64,000 nt of DNA from Gammaproteobacteria bacterium. GTDB lineage: Bacteria > Pseudomonadota > Gammaproteobacteria > Pseudomonadales > Azotimanducaceae. The notes under the pieces are model-generated. The model ran no database searches and was not told the origin of the DNA. It worked only from the letters and a program-made list of their open reading frames with translations. This document shows, one piece after another, positions 36,489-44,448 of the stretch. The stretch covers positions 62,001-126,000 of the forward strand of contig JAUIAV010000009.1 in NCBI GenBank assembly GCA_030425195.1, in the 5' to 3' direction. Numbering within the stretch: position 1 is the stretch's first letter; each line of letters starts with the position of its first letter. The position numbers and the translations under genes were made by a program.

Positions 36489-37624
36489 GCAGTGCAACTG
36501 AAGACGCCATTGTTTTTGCCGAGAAGCTGCTGGATGTACTCGATCGCGGCATGTTCACCGCCACTTACAAGTATGCGGTTCTGCTGGGACTGCTGGATCT
36601 CGTAATCGAGAACACGAGCGTCTCTGGCGAGCCACCTGGGCAGGTGACTACTCTCCAGCTGGCGGAGAAGGTCCTGACCTCCTACTGGGGACATACGCTG
36701 CCCTATGACGCGTCGCTCAACCAATCGACAATGCTTCGACAGAATCGGGGAAAGTTCGGCTCCCAGGCAGAAATCGTCTCGAAAATCGGTAAGTTCCGAG
36801 AAAAATACGTTCGTGATGCAACCGCAACGTACTTCGTAGCACGAACACACAACCCCAAAACCAGCAGCACATTGCTGAGAAATATCGAGCTGAAACTCAT
36901 CGAAATGCCGCTTCCGCGACTTCAGCGAGTTGGAAGTCAATCGGACCCCTTTATCTATCACATAGGCTGGGATGAGCAGGTCGATCTGGCGAGCGTGAGG
37001 GAGTACCAGCGAGGCAACAACAGCGAATTTGATGCTGCTATCAGATTCTCCAATAACGTGCCTGAGCATCTGGTCCGTCTGAACTCCCTACTGAGACCAC
37101 TCATTCAGCGCCAATGGGCAGCAGAAGTGGCAAGCATCAACGGCCTTGCCCAAGCTTCTCTGGAAGGATTCCTTTTCGGTACAAACCGGGAGCCAACAGG
37201 CAAGCTCAGAGATGGCTTGTTGGAGCTAGCTGACAATCGCTGTTTTTATTGCAACGAGGCCATCGGGTCCAACGAATCAAAGCGACCGGAGATTGACCAC
37301 TTCATTCCGTGGTCCCGATTTCCTAATGACAACATTGAGAACCTCGTCATTTCACATGCAGTGTGCAATCGACGGAAGCGCAACCACATCGTGAACAACG
37401 ATCATCTGGACCATTGGGTGAATTACCTGAATCAACGAGCTACAGATTTGCATCAGCTGGCGGGATCGTATTCTTGGACGAGCGACATCTCCAAAAGCGG
37501 GGGAATTGCGTCCTCAGTTTATCGCGGCTTGCCGGAAAGCTATTTTGCTTGGGTGGAATCTGACACTTTCGAGATACTAGATCTGACGCGGGCACGGAAC
37601 TCGATCGCAAACATTGTCACCTAG
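36485..37624 (+). CDS. HNH endonuclease coupled to HIT protein
   Basis: 379 residues, GTG start. C-terminal HNH domain: CFYCNEAIGSNESKRPEIDH then FIPWSRFPNDNIENLVISHA and CNRRKRNH, with the two zinc CxxC/CN pairs and the catalytic His. The first ~240 residues are helical and unrecognised (TYKYAVLLGLLDLVIENTSV). Translationally coupled to the HIT gene, an arrangement seen in defence islands; a DNA-cleaving effector regulated by the HIT enzyme is inference. Confidence 0.85.
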   Translation: MSSATEDAIVFAEKLLDVLDRGMFTATYKYAVLLGLLDLVIENTSVSGEPPGQVTTLQLAEKVLTSYWGHTLPYDASLNQSTMLRQNRGKFGSQAEIVSKIGKFREKYVRDATATYFVARTHNPKTSSTLLRNIELKLIEMPLPRLQRVGSQSDPFIYHIGWDEQVDLASVREYQRGNNSEFDAAIRFSNNVPEHLVRLNSLLRPLIQRQWAAEVASINGLAQASLEGFLFGTNREPTGKLRDGLLELADNRCFYCNEAIGSNESKRPEIDHFIPWSRFPNDNIENLVISHAVCNRRKRNHIVNNDHLDHWVNYLNQRATDLHQLAGSYSWTSDISKSGGIASSVYRGLPESYFAWVESDTFEILDLTRARNSIANIVT

Positions 37625-37765
37625 GATAGCTGCACCGCCACTACCGCAACGATCTGATAGACCATACTTTGACCGAATCGAAATAAACGGACCCATGCAA
37701 GCGACTACACTAAGAGTAAGTTCTTTAGTCAGATTATTTACCGGTAACAGAAGTTTGGTGCCACC

Positions 37766-39694
37766 ATGGCAGAGCTTATACCCCCACTAAGCAGCTGTAC
37801 CGGCCGCATGCAGGCCGGTGAGCGCCGATTTGCTCGAAGGCTGATAAGCCATCTAGAAGACGACTATACCTGTTGGTACGACCAACCTGTCGGCATCCGG
37901 GCCAAATACACCGACTTCGTCATACTCCACCCAGGTCGCGGTCTCCTCTTGCTGGAAGTCAAAGATTGGAAGCTCAATACGATCCACAAGATCAACAAAG
38001 AGTCCATCGAGCTAGTTACAAGCAATGGTCTGAAAACTGCGCCGAACCCGTATGCGCAGGCCAGACAATGTGCGTACAAACTGGTCAATCAACTCATCAA
38101 AGACCCGCAGCTACAGCAACCCGATGGACGCTATCGTGGAGGGTTGGTTATGCCCTACGGCTTTGGTGTGGTCTTATCCAACATCACGCGCACTCAGTTC
38201 AAAAAAACTGATCTAGGAGAAGTGCTGCCGGCCCATCTCGTATTGTGCAAAGACGAGATTGCCGAGAACGTTGACATTGAGGTCTTCCAAACGCGGCTGT
38301 GGGAGATGTTCAGCGATCACTTCACTAGCGCGCTGACTCAGCCTCAAATTGATCGAATTCGGTGGCACATGTTCCCCGAAATCCGGGTCAATCAAGAGCT
38401 CCAGCTCGGGTTCGCCGAAAACACCGAAGAGTCCAATTCATTCGAGATTCCAGACTTGGTCAAGGTGATGGACCTAGAACAAGAAAAGATCGCTCGTGGG
38501 CTGGGAGATGGCCACCGCGTCATCCACGGAGTAGCCGGTTCGGGAAAAACGATGATTCTCGCGTATCGGTGTATTCATCTCGCAAAGCTACTCCGTAAGC
38601 CAATCCTTGTGCTCTGCTACAACATAACCTTAGCGGCGCGGCTACGTTCGATGATGGAAGAAAACGGGGTTGAAGGCCGCGTTAACGTATATAGCTTTCA
38701 TCGTTGGTGCCAGACCATACTCAAAACCTACAACTTGAAAGTAGAGGAGAACACCGACGACTACTTCGATGCACTAGTGAATACCATCGTTCAGAACACA
38801 GAAAAGGGGAACATCCCGAGAGGACAGTACGGAGCTGTGTTGATAGACGAGGGGCACGACTTCCAACCTGAGTGGCTTCGCTTGGTCGTGAATATGGTCG
38901 ATCCTGATATCAACTCTCTTCTCTTGCTCTATGACGACGCGCAATCAATCTACAAGAAAGGTAGCGGTCTCGGATTTTCACTGAAAGAAGTTGGCATCGA
39001 AGCACAAGGTAGAACAACCGTACTTAAGTTGAACTATCGCAACTCGAAGGAAATCCTCTCCTTTGCCTACGACTTCGTCGATGACTACCTCGAAGCTGGT
39101 GGAAAGCCGCAGGACCGCTCAGATCTGTTGACGCCCGATTCTGGCGGAGACGCAGGCCCTCCCCCGGTCGTCAAGGACTTCTCCGCTTTCGCGGATGAAG
39201 TGGACTACATCGTCAAGCTGTTCGGAAAAATGCACCAGGAGAGAAAGCTCCAATGGCGATCCATGAGTGTGCTCTACTGTCACAATTGGATGGGCAAAGC
39301 ACTCGCAGACAGCTTCAGCAAGGCAGGGATTCCTGTCCAATGGATGAAGGGGGGAGCCGAGAAGCGGGAGTTCAATACCAATGAGGATTCAGTGAAGCTG
39401 ATGACCATGCACAGCAGCAAGGGCTTAGAGTTCGAAACCGTTGCTGCCTGCGGAATCGGATATATGGGGAAAGACCAGGATCGACTACTGCAAGATGCCA
39501 AGCTTCTCTATGTCGCGATGACAAGAGCCACTAGGAATTTGCTGCTGACAAGCTCTGAAGATGGAGTGCTTACCAGGAAGCTACATCTGGCAGAGGGCAA
39601 GCTAGCAAATTTCCACCAAGATTCATGCGACAAAACAACATCCGGCGAATCTCAGAAGAAGAAAAGCTGGTTTCGCTTGCGTCGCTCGGGATAG
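37766..39694 (+). CDS. NERD-domain superfamily I helicase
   Basis: 642 residues. N-terminal NERD nuclease-like domain with Asp in KYTDFVILHPGRG and E-x-K in LLEVKDWKL. Helicase core: Walker A HGVAGSGKTMILAYRC near residue 257, Walker B LIDEGHDFQPEW, motif IV-like LNYRNSKEIL, motif V LMTMHSSKGLEFE, motif VI LYVAMTRATRNLL (UvrD/PcrA type). Nuclease plus helicase in one chain is a usual layout of phage-defence effectors. Stand-alone gene after a 141-bp AT-rich gap that must contain its promoter. Confidence 0.88.
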   Translation: MAELIPPLSSCTGRMQAGERRFARRLISHLEDDYTCWYDQPVGIRAKYTDFVILHPGRGLLLLEVKDWKLNTIHKINKESIELVTSNGLKTAPNPYAQARQCAYKLVNQLIKDPQLQQPDGRYRGGLVMPYGFGVVLSNITRTQFKKTDLGEVLPAHLVLCKDEIAENVDIEVFQTRLWEMFSDHFTSALTQPQIDRIRWHMFPEIRVNQELQLGFAENTEESNSFEIPDLVKVMDLEQEKIARGLGDGHRVIHGVAGSGKTMILAYRCIHLAKLLRKPILVLCYNITLAARLRSMMEENGVEGRVNVYSFHRWCQTILKTYNLKVEENTDDYFDALVNTIVQNTEKGNIPRGQYGAVLIDEGHDFQPEWLRLVVNMVDPDINSLLLLYDDAQSIYKKGSGLGFSLKEVGIEAQGRTTVLKLNYRNSKEILSFAYDFVDDYLEAGGKPQDRSDLLTPDSGGDAGPPPVVKDFSAFADEVDYIVKLFGKMHQERKLQWRSMSVLYCHNWMGKALADSFSKAGIPVQWMKGGAEKREFNTNEDSVKLMTMHSSKGLEFETVAACGIGYMGKDQDRLLQDAKLLYVAMTRATRNLLLTSSEDGVLTRKLHLAEGKLANFHQDSCDKTTSGESQKKKSWFRLRRSG

Positions 39695-39845
39695 CAGACG
39701 CATGCATCTGCTCCTGAAACAGGCACTAAGCACCCTGCTTGGAGACGCCAAAATCGTGGTGCCTCGAACCCTGGAAGAAACACAGATGTGATGCGGCGAA
39801 CTTCGCGGGGCCAACTCTCATGACCGATGAGGTGGCTTCAAACTG

Positions 39846-40823
39846 CTAGTTGAGTGCAGAGCAGAGAAACACCGACTCACGATGAAACTCAAGGTATCTG
39901 CGTTGTCCTTCTGAAAATCCTCCGCACTGATAACCTTCCTCAGGTACACCCATCCTGCGCATTGATTCGACGTGCGCAACAGGTGAAATCAACAATCGTC
40001 CATTACCCTCAAATGAAATGAAGCCTCGATCGAAGAGATGGTCGATAGTCGGAGTGAGCAGTAGTCCGTTCTCACCGTCCAGGCGCGCCTCGTTAGTTTC
40101 GCAGTCACGCCACGGTCTGATGTGGCTAGCTCTTAGATGTGCCAAGCGATCGACTTGCGTGATACGACAGCTGGATTCAATCACCCCTAAATTCTTCTTG
40201 AATCGACCCTGGCCTCTACGGGCAAGGATTACTTGTTCCTTCTCAGTTTGATCAATCGAGTTGTCTTGTTCCAAACTAACCCTTATCCGCTCTTCCCACT
40301 TTGACAGTCCATCATCCTTCGCCTGAGTTAAGGCCGAGACTTCTTCCACCCGTGCATCAATCAGCTGAGTTAGCTCCTGCCCAATCAAGGCAGCGAGAGC
40401 ATGCATCATACCGCTTGGCACCGCTGTCAGATATACACTCTGCAATCCGTTACCATTCGGTCTTAGTGGGGAATACTTGCGGGGAAGCTCAACACGCAAT
40501 CGATCCATGTGATCGGCCGGCTTAATTTGATGTGCTAGAAGCGTAAATGAAACATCAACCCTCCAGCCAATTGGTCCCCAGTTTTTTCCGGCAGGCCCAA
40601 ACTCTGTTGGCTTTGGGCATTCGTAGGCATAGGAGCTTGCCACTCCAACTGCTCGAATGAATGTGCCTTGAAACGACAAAACCAAATCGCCAGGGGAGAC
40701 TTCGCGCATTTGTTCATAGAATGGATTCCGAGCACCGTTAGCATTTCGCTTGGGAGACCACAAATAACCACCTTCAAGCTCCTGCCTGAATGTCTGGTTC
40801 TGATTTACCCACCAATATCGCAT
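39846..40823 (-). CDS. EVE-like/HNH modification-dependent nuclease
   Basis: 325 residues. N-terminal EVE-like (PUA-fold) reader: MRYWWVNQNQTFRQELEGGY, SPGDLVLSFQGTFIRAVGVA. C-terminal HNH: LRASHIRPWRDCETNEARLD then GENGLLLTPTIDHLFDRGFI with the catalytic His and metal residues. EVE-HNH fusions are thought to cut DNA containing modified cytosine, a type IV restriction role. The gene overlaps the Nudix gene upstream by 19 bp. Confidence 0.85.
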   Translation of the reverse strand: MRYWWVNQNQTFRQELEGGYLWSPKRNANGARNPFYEQMREVSPGDLVLSFQGTFIRAVGVASSYAYECPKPTEFGPAGKNWGPIGWRVDVSFTLLAHQIKPADHMDRLRVELPRKYSPLRPNGNGLQSVYLTAVPSGMMHALAALIGQELTQLIDARVEEVSALTQAKDDGLSKWEERIRVSLEQDNSIDQTEKEQVILARRGQGRFKKNLGVIESSCRITQVDRLAHLRASHIRPWRDCETNEARLDGENGLLLTPTIDHLFDRGFISFEGNGRLLISPVAHVESMRRMGVPEEGYQCGGFSEGQRRYLEFHRESVFLCSALN

Positions 40824-41206
40824 TGGCTACTGTTCAAAAAATATCTAGCTACAAACTCCGCATCAGCCGGTGCGAGTTCAAGAGTGAGAATCTCATCAAT
40901 GGCAAACCAGCCCAGCTTCTCATGCTCAAGTAGAGTAGGTTCTCCTTGAATCTCAGTTTCGATGAAGTACAAGGCGAATTCGAAGTCTTCTTCACTGTAG
41001 ATTGCAGACGGAATCGCAGCGCGTATGGGTTGAGATCGAACAGCTAGTTCTTCTCTTAGTTCACGTCGCAATGCGCCATACATTGTTTCGCCCGCACCAA
41101 CTTTTCCGCCTGGAAACTCCCACATCCCCCCGTGGTTCTTTTCCAACGGTCGTTGGCATAGCAGAAAACGACTACCTCGACGGACTACTGCAGCCACAAC
41201 ATCCAT
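40805..41206 (-). CDS. MutT/Nudix-family hydrolase
   Basis: 133 residues. Nudix box GGKVGAGETMYGALRRELRE then EL, all catalytic glutamates present (E in GET, REL-REE). Close to MutT of 8-oxo-dGTP/5-methyl-CTP sanitation type (FEFALYFIETEI, EKLGWFAIDEI). Its 3' end overlaps the EVE-HNH gene by 19 bp, so the two are co-translated. A link to modified nucleotides would fit the EVE partner. Confidence 0.9.
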   Translation of the reverse strand: MDVVAAVVRRGSRFLLCQRPLEKNHGGMWEFPGGKVGAGETMYGALRRELREELAVRSQPIRAAIPSAIYSEEDFEFALYFIETEIQGEPTLLEHEKLGWFAIDEILTLELAPADAEFVARYFLNSSQCDIGG

Positions 41207-41273
41207 TCGACAAATCTACTCACTCTCCTGTTTAGCTGAATACTGTACATATATACAGTACAATAGGTCTGCT

Positions 41274-41618
41274 ATGTGTCCATACAAGAACCCTAACGAC
41301 CATCGCCAAAAAGCAGCTTCCCGCAGATACTACGAGGCCCACAAGGAAGAGTATTTCGCACGCAACCTGGCCAAGAAGAAGGCCATACGCGAGTGGATTC
41401 AGTCGCAGAAGAACCGCCCCTGCATGGACTGTGGCCAGAGGTATCCGCACTACGTGATGGACTTTGATCACCGCCCAGACGAAGAAAAGCTGTACGAACC
41501 AACTCGTTTGTACGTTCAGCAAAGCTGGAAGAAGGCCCGAGCGGAGGTCGCAAAGTGTGACGTCGTATGCGCCAACTGCCACCGCGAGCGGACGTTCGGC
41601 GGACAACACAGCGAGTAG
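41274..41618 (+). CDS. Small HNH endonuclease-like protein
   Basis: 114 residues. Basic helical N-terminus (RRYYEAHKEEYFARNLAKKK), then zinc pair CMDCG, HNH core YVMDFDHRPDEEKLYEPTR and second pair CANCHRERT. Such small HNH proteins are typical of phages and integrated elements. Divergent from the Nudix gene, with a short promoter gap, and followed by the shared terminator. AT-richer than core. Confidence 0.85.
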   Translation: MCPYKNPNDHRQKAASRRYYEAHKEEYFARNLAKKKAIREWIQSQKNRPCMDCGQRYPHYVMDFDHRPDEEKLYEPTRLYVQQSWKKARAEVAKCDVVCANCHRERTFGGQHSE

Positions 41619-41637
41619 ACCCGTCCCCCACAAATAA

Positions 41638-41660
41638 AAGCCCAGGCACTACCTGGGCTT
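41638..41660. terminator. Bidirectional intrinsic terminator
   Basis: AAGCCCAGG-CACTA-CCTGGGCTT: a perfect 9-bp stem, 5-base loop, with A/T runs on both sides (CAAATAAAAG before, TCTTAAG after). Serves the small HNH gene on plus and tRNA-Asn on minus. Confidence 0.88.
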
Positions 41661-41668
41661 TCTTAAGA

Positions 41669-41744
41669 TGGCTCCGCCTGTTGGGCTCGAACCAACGACA
41701 TGCTGATTAACAGTCAGCTGCTCTACCAACTGAGCTAAGGCGGA
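41669..41744 (-). tRNA. tRNA-Asn(GTT)
   Basis: 76 bases on the minus strand: acceptor TCCGCCT/AGGCGGA, D-arm GCTC/GAGC, anticodon stem CTGAC with loop TGTTAAT-region (anticodon GTT), T-arm GTTGG/CCAAC with TTCGAGC, encoded GCCA end. Normal tRNA-Asn. The integrase gene 1 kb away makes it a possible attachment site, but no 3' tRNA copy is seen in the window. Confidence 0.97.
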
Positions 41745-41884
41745 AGAGGGTCTCGTTCAGGGTCTTCTGAACGGCTGCCACGGCCTACACCGGGCAGGAG
41801 GCGTAGTTTACTGCCGAAATCTGCAATATCAAGGCGACTGTTTTCGGCCGTATCCGCTCGGAGACTTGGCTCAGTCGAAGCGCT

Positions 41885-42316
41885 TCACGCCAGAGGATTC
41901 AGACTCGGAACCGCCGTGAATCGCGCGAAGTCAGCATCGGTGGAGACCACGGTTAAGCCATGCTCCGCGGCTAGAGCCGCCAGGTATGCGCAGGCGGCCA
42001 GGTTGGCCGAACAGTGGTAGGTCTTCAGGATTTCAGCAAACACGGAGGCGAATCGCTCTGCTGGCTCCGGGTGCCATACAACCCTGGGTTCACACCAGCC
42101 GTTTACTTGATCAATAGCCGACTCTATGGCGAGCGGGTCTGCGAATACGCGGTGATTCGTCGCGATTCTCAGAAAGGCGCTGAGTGAGACCCAGGGTATT
42201 CCGACCGGCTGCGGTGAATTGAGTGTGTGGTCCAACCAGTTTACCGCCCGTTCATGCTGCGGAAAGTCGGCGAACTTGGCATACAGGAGAATGTTCGCGT
42301 CCAGCAGAACGGTCAT
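41885..42316 (-). CDS. vapC: VapC-type PIN toxin with unusual active site
   Basis: 143 residues. PIN fold: first Asp in LLDANILLYAK, TA-family phrase PWVSLSAFLRIATNHRVFAD, and the end STDADFARF. The third acidic block, which in this VapC group reads N-L-x-x-D-A-x-LAALA, is here NLAACAYLAALA, so Cys replaces Asp. That could impair the tRNA/mRNA cleavage activity. Start ATG overlaps the vapB stop (ATGA). Confidence 0.85.
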   Translation of the reverse strand: MTVLLDANILLYAKFADFPQHERAVNWLDHTLNSPQPVGIPWVSLSAFLRIATNHRVFADPLAIESAIDQVNGWCEPRVVWHPEPAERFASVFAEILKTYHCSANLAACAYLAALAAEHGLTVVSTDADFARFTAVPSLNPLA

Positions 42317-42552
42317 CGTCCATCGTCGCCTTCAACGCCAGCAATCACGTCGGCGATGCTGTCGAGGTTCCTGATCCTCGGATTGCCTCTTACCGGCTCG
42401 GTTCGGTAGATCTCGGGCTCCTTGTTTGCCGTTTCCAGCGCATGGAGCCCGGCTCGCAGGGCTTCGTTGACGACTGATTTGAAGCTGCGATTTTTGGAGA
42501 GGCGCTTGAGCTTTATGGCGACATCGTCGTCCAGGGACAGGGTCGTGCGCAT
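42313..42552 (-). CDS. vapB: VapB-type ribbon-helix-helix antitoxin
   Basis: 79 residues. RHH DNA-binding N-terminus MRTTLSLDDDVAIKLKRLSK followed by FKSVVNEALRAGLHALE; the C-terminal ~35 residues (IYRTEPVRGNPRIRNLDSIA) should cover the toxin. Overlaps vapC by 4 bp. Binds its own promoter; two palindromes sit just upstream. Confidence 0.87.
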   Translation of the reverse strand: MRTTLSLDDDVAIKLKRLSKNRSFKSVVNEALRAGLHALETANKEPEIYRTEPVRGNPRIRNLDSIADVIAGVEGDDGR

Positions 42553-42567
42553 GGCGATATCTTCTGT

Positions 42568-42603
42568 GACATCATGATGTCGTCAACTTATCATCATGAT
42601 GTC
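42568..42603. promoter_or_regulatory. vapBC operator: paired CATCATGATG palindromes
   Basis: GACATCATGATGTC (42568-42581) is a perfect 14-bp palindrome; CATCATGATG recurs at 42592-42601 followed by TC. Centres are 22 bp apart, two helical turns, ideal for cooperative RHH antitoxin binding. They lie 16-50 bp before the vapB start. Confidence 0.78.
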
Positions 42604-42618
42604 AAGCTGCCAAATCAG

Positions 42619-43443
42619 TCATTTGCCATCCGACTTCGCCAGCACCGCAACCACCAGCGGTCCCCGACGATAAACCCGGCTCGTCGTGTTCGGCGTCTGA
42701 TGGCCCATGCGAGCTTGCGCGAGGTGCAGAGATTCACTGTCGCTCGCAACCTTGGCGCGCAGATCGTGTTCGGTGAAGCGCTCCCAACCCTGATCGATGT
42801 GTTTACGCATCGCCCGCTGCCAGATGGCACGGAATCCGTCCGCCGTGTATTGATTGCCCTGGCGGGTGCAGAGCAGGTAGGCGGATCGGGTCGATTCGCC
42901 GTGGTGAGTGCGCATGACTTCGGCCACCGCTTCGGCGAGACCAGGGCCCTGAAAAACGAGGGTGCGTCCGCCTTTGGCTTTCGGTCCCCACAACACGTCG
43001 CCGCGCCAGTCGGATACCCGCAGCTCACGCATCTGGCCCTGGCGTAGCCCGGTGAGCATCTTGAGCTCAACCCAGGCTTTGAGCTTGGGATTGCAGCGGG
43101 TGAGAAATGCGGCGAGTTCGGCGTCGGTCACGTATCGGGTACGCGCCTGTTCCCGGTTCTTCTCGACTTCTCTGACGAGATTGCGGTCAACGACGCCCGC
43201 ACGCACACAGACCTGCATGACGTTTGATAACACGCTCAGATCACGATTCGCCTGGACGTTGCCCGGCTGCGCTTCCAGATAAGCGTAGCCAGCCGACGGA
43301 CGCCAGGCATCGGGCGTCAACTGTCCGAACGCGCTGCGCAAACGCACGATCGCCCTTCTGTACTCACGCTGAGTGCGCTTCGCCAGCTGTTGAAACCGGC
43401 TCGATGCGAGGTAAGCATCCATCGCTTCGCTCAGCGTACGCAT
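42619..43443 (-). CDS. Tyrosine recombinase/integrase
   Basis: 274 residues from MRTLSEAMDAYLASSRFQQL. N-terminal SAM-like DNA-binding domain (TQREYRRAIVRLRSAFGQL), catalytic domain with Arg in TGLRQGQMRELRV, HxxR in EHDLRAKVAS, His in RMGHQTPNTT and Tyr in SRVYRRG: all catalytic residues present. The longer upstream reading is rejected because the family sequence begins at MRTL. Probably the integrase of the accessory region or of part of it. Confidence 0.9.
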   Translation of the reverse strand: MRTLSEAMDAYLASSRFQQLAKRTQREYRRAIVRLRSAFGQLTPDAWRPSAGYAYLEAQPGNVQANRDLSVLSNVMQVCVRAGVVDRNLVREVEKNREQARTRYVTDAELAAFLTRCNPKLKAWVELKMLTGLRQGQMRELRVSDWRGDVLWGPKAKGGRTLVFQGPGLAEAVAEVMRTHHGESTRSAYLLCTRQGNQYTADGFRAIWQRAMRKHIDQGWERFTEHDLRAKVASDSESLHLAQARMGHQTPNTTSRVYRRGPLVVAVLAKSDGK

Positions 43444-43519
43444 ATCACATGGTGGACAACTCCGTTGCCCGGTACCGTCAGCAATCAGCCTGGGTGCTGA
43501 TGCGAGAGCCACCCTTCCA

Positions 43520-43660
43520 TCAGGCCGCCGCAGCCGCCGCCATCACCGCTTCCAGCTCCGCCTTCACCACCGGCCGCTCGCCGACCCGCCCGTACCAGGC
43601 CTGGAGGCCCGATCTCTCGCCCATGGCCACGCCGAGCGTCTGGGCGAAGGTCAGGCAGAA
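43520..43660 (-). pseudogene. Fragment of a glutathione S-transferase 3' end
   Basis: The last ~46 codons (CLTFAQTLGVAMGERSGLQA to the alanine tail and stop) are nearly the same as the end of the GST gene at 44449-45090. About a dozen of ~140 bases differ, mostly at third positions. No GST start is attached. Either a leftover of a second GST copy deleted by the integrase or a displaced attachment-site duplication. Confidence 0.8.
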
Positions 43661-43830
43661 CCGCTCCGGCGGCTGCGCCGGAGCGCTGCTTCCCTGTGAC
43701 GGACCGCCGGAATCCAGGCAGATTCGCACCTGGAGAGTGCGTTCAGCCGCCAGGATGTGCACCAGTTCCCATCAATTACCCCCGCCTACCCTAAACTCCG
43801 CACCGATTCTGCACGAAATATGGAGAAATC

Positions 43831-44367
43831 ATGAAATTTCGCATCTGGATCGCGGCTCTTTCTCTGGCCCTGCTGGGCACCACGGCTCAGGCCGACAACA
43901 AGAATAATTCCTTCTATCTCGGCACCGGTGCCGGGATGTACTACGTGGATATCGATGGTCTCGACTTTGATCAGTCCGCGCCCACGTGGCGGCTGTTCGG
44001 CGGCTACACGCTGAACCAGTACATCTCTTTCGAGGGCGGTTATACCAACCTGTTCGAGATGGATGACGATATCCTCGGCATTAACGTCGAGATGGACGGT
44101 TCGTCCTTTGACGTGCTCGCCCGCCCCACGCTGCCGGTCGGTGACCGCTTCGAGGTGTTCGGTATCGTTGGCTACTCCTGGTATGACTGGGACATCCGCG
44201 TGGATGATCTGGAAGCCAGCGACGACGACAGCGAGCTGCTGTACGGCCTCGGCGGTGCCTGGAACGTGAACGATCGCTGGTCGCTGCGCGGTGAGTGGAC
44301 CAACGTGGACGTGAGCGACGCCGACTTCGGCATGTTCACCGCTTCGGTGAGCTACAGCTTCCGCTGA
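43831..44367 (+). CDS. Outer-membrane beta-barrel protein (OmpA-like/OMP_b-brl)
   Basis: 178 residues with a signal peptide (IWIAALSLALLGTTAQA) and eight predicted beta strands of alternating aromatic residues (SFYLGTGAGMYYVDIDG; WRLFGGYTLNQYISFEGGYT; ending FTASVSYSFR). Aspartate-rich loops (DDLEASDDDSE). Small porin-type barrel without OmpA peptidoglycan-binding domain. Sits between the GST fragment and the complete GST, followed by its own terminator. Confidence 0.85.
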   Translation: MKFRIWIAALSLALLGTTAQADNKNNSFYLGTGAGMYYVDIDGLDFDQSAPTWRLFGGYTLNQYISFEGGYTNLFEMDDDILGINVEMDGSSFDVLARPTLPVGDRFEVFGIVGYSWYDWDIRVDDLEASDDDSELLYGLGGAWNVNDRWSLRGEWTNVDVSDADFGMFTASVSYSFR

Positions 44368-44402
44368 TCAGAAGTCTGCGCTCTCAGCGCAGCTGTGATC
44401 TG

Positions 44403-44428
44403 AAAGCCCGGCCCAGTGCCGGGCTTTT
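44403..44428. terminator. Intrinsic terminator after the OMP gene
   Basis: AAAGCCCGGC-CCAGT-GCCGGGCTTT: 10-bp stem, 5-base loop, then TTCTCTTTT on plus. Symmetric, so it may also stop minus-strand transcripts from GST. Confidence 0.9.
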
Positions 44429-44448
44429 CTCTTTTAAGCTGACGGGAG

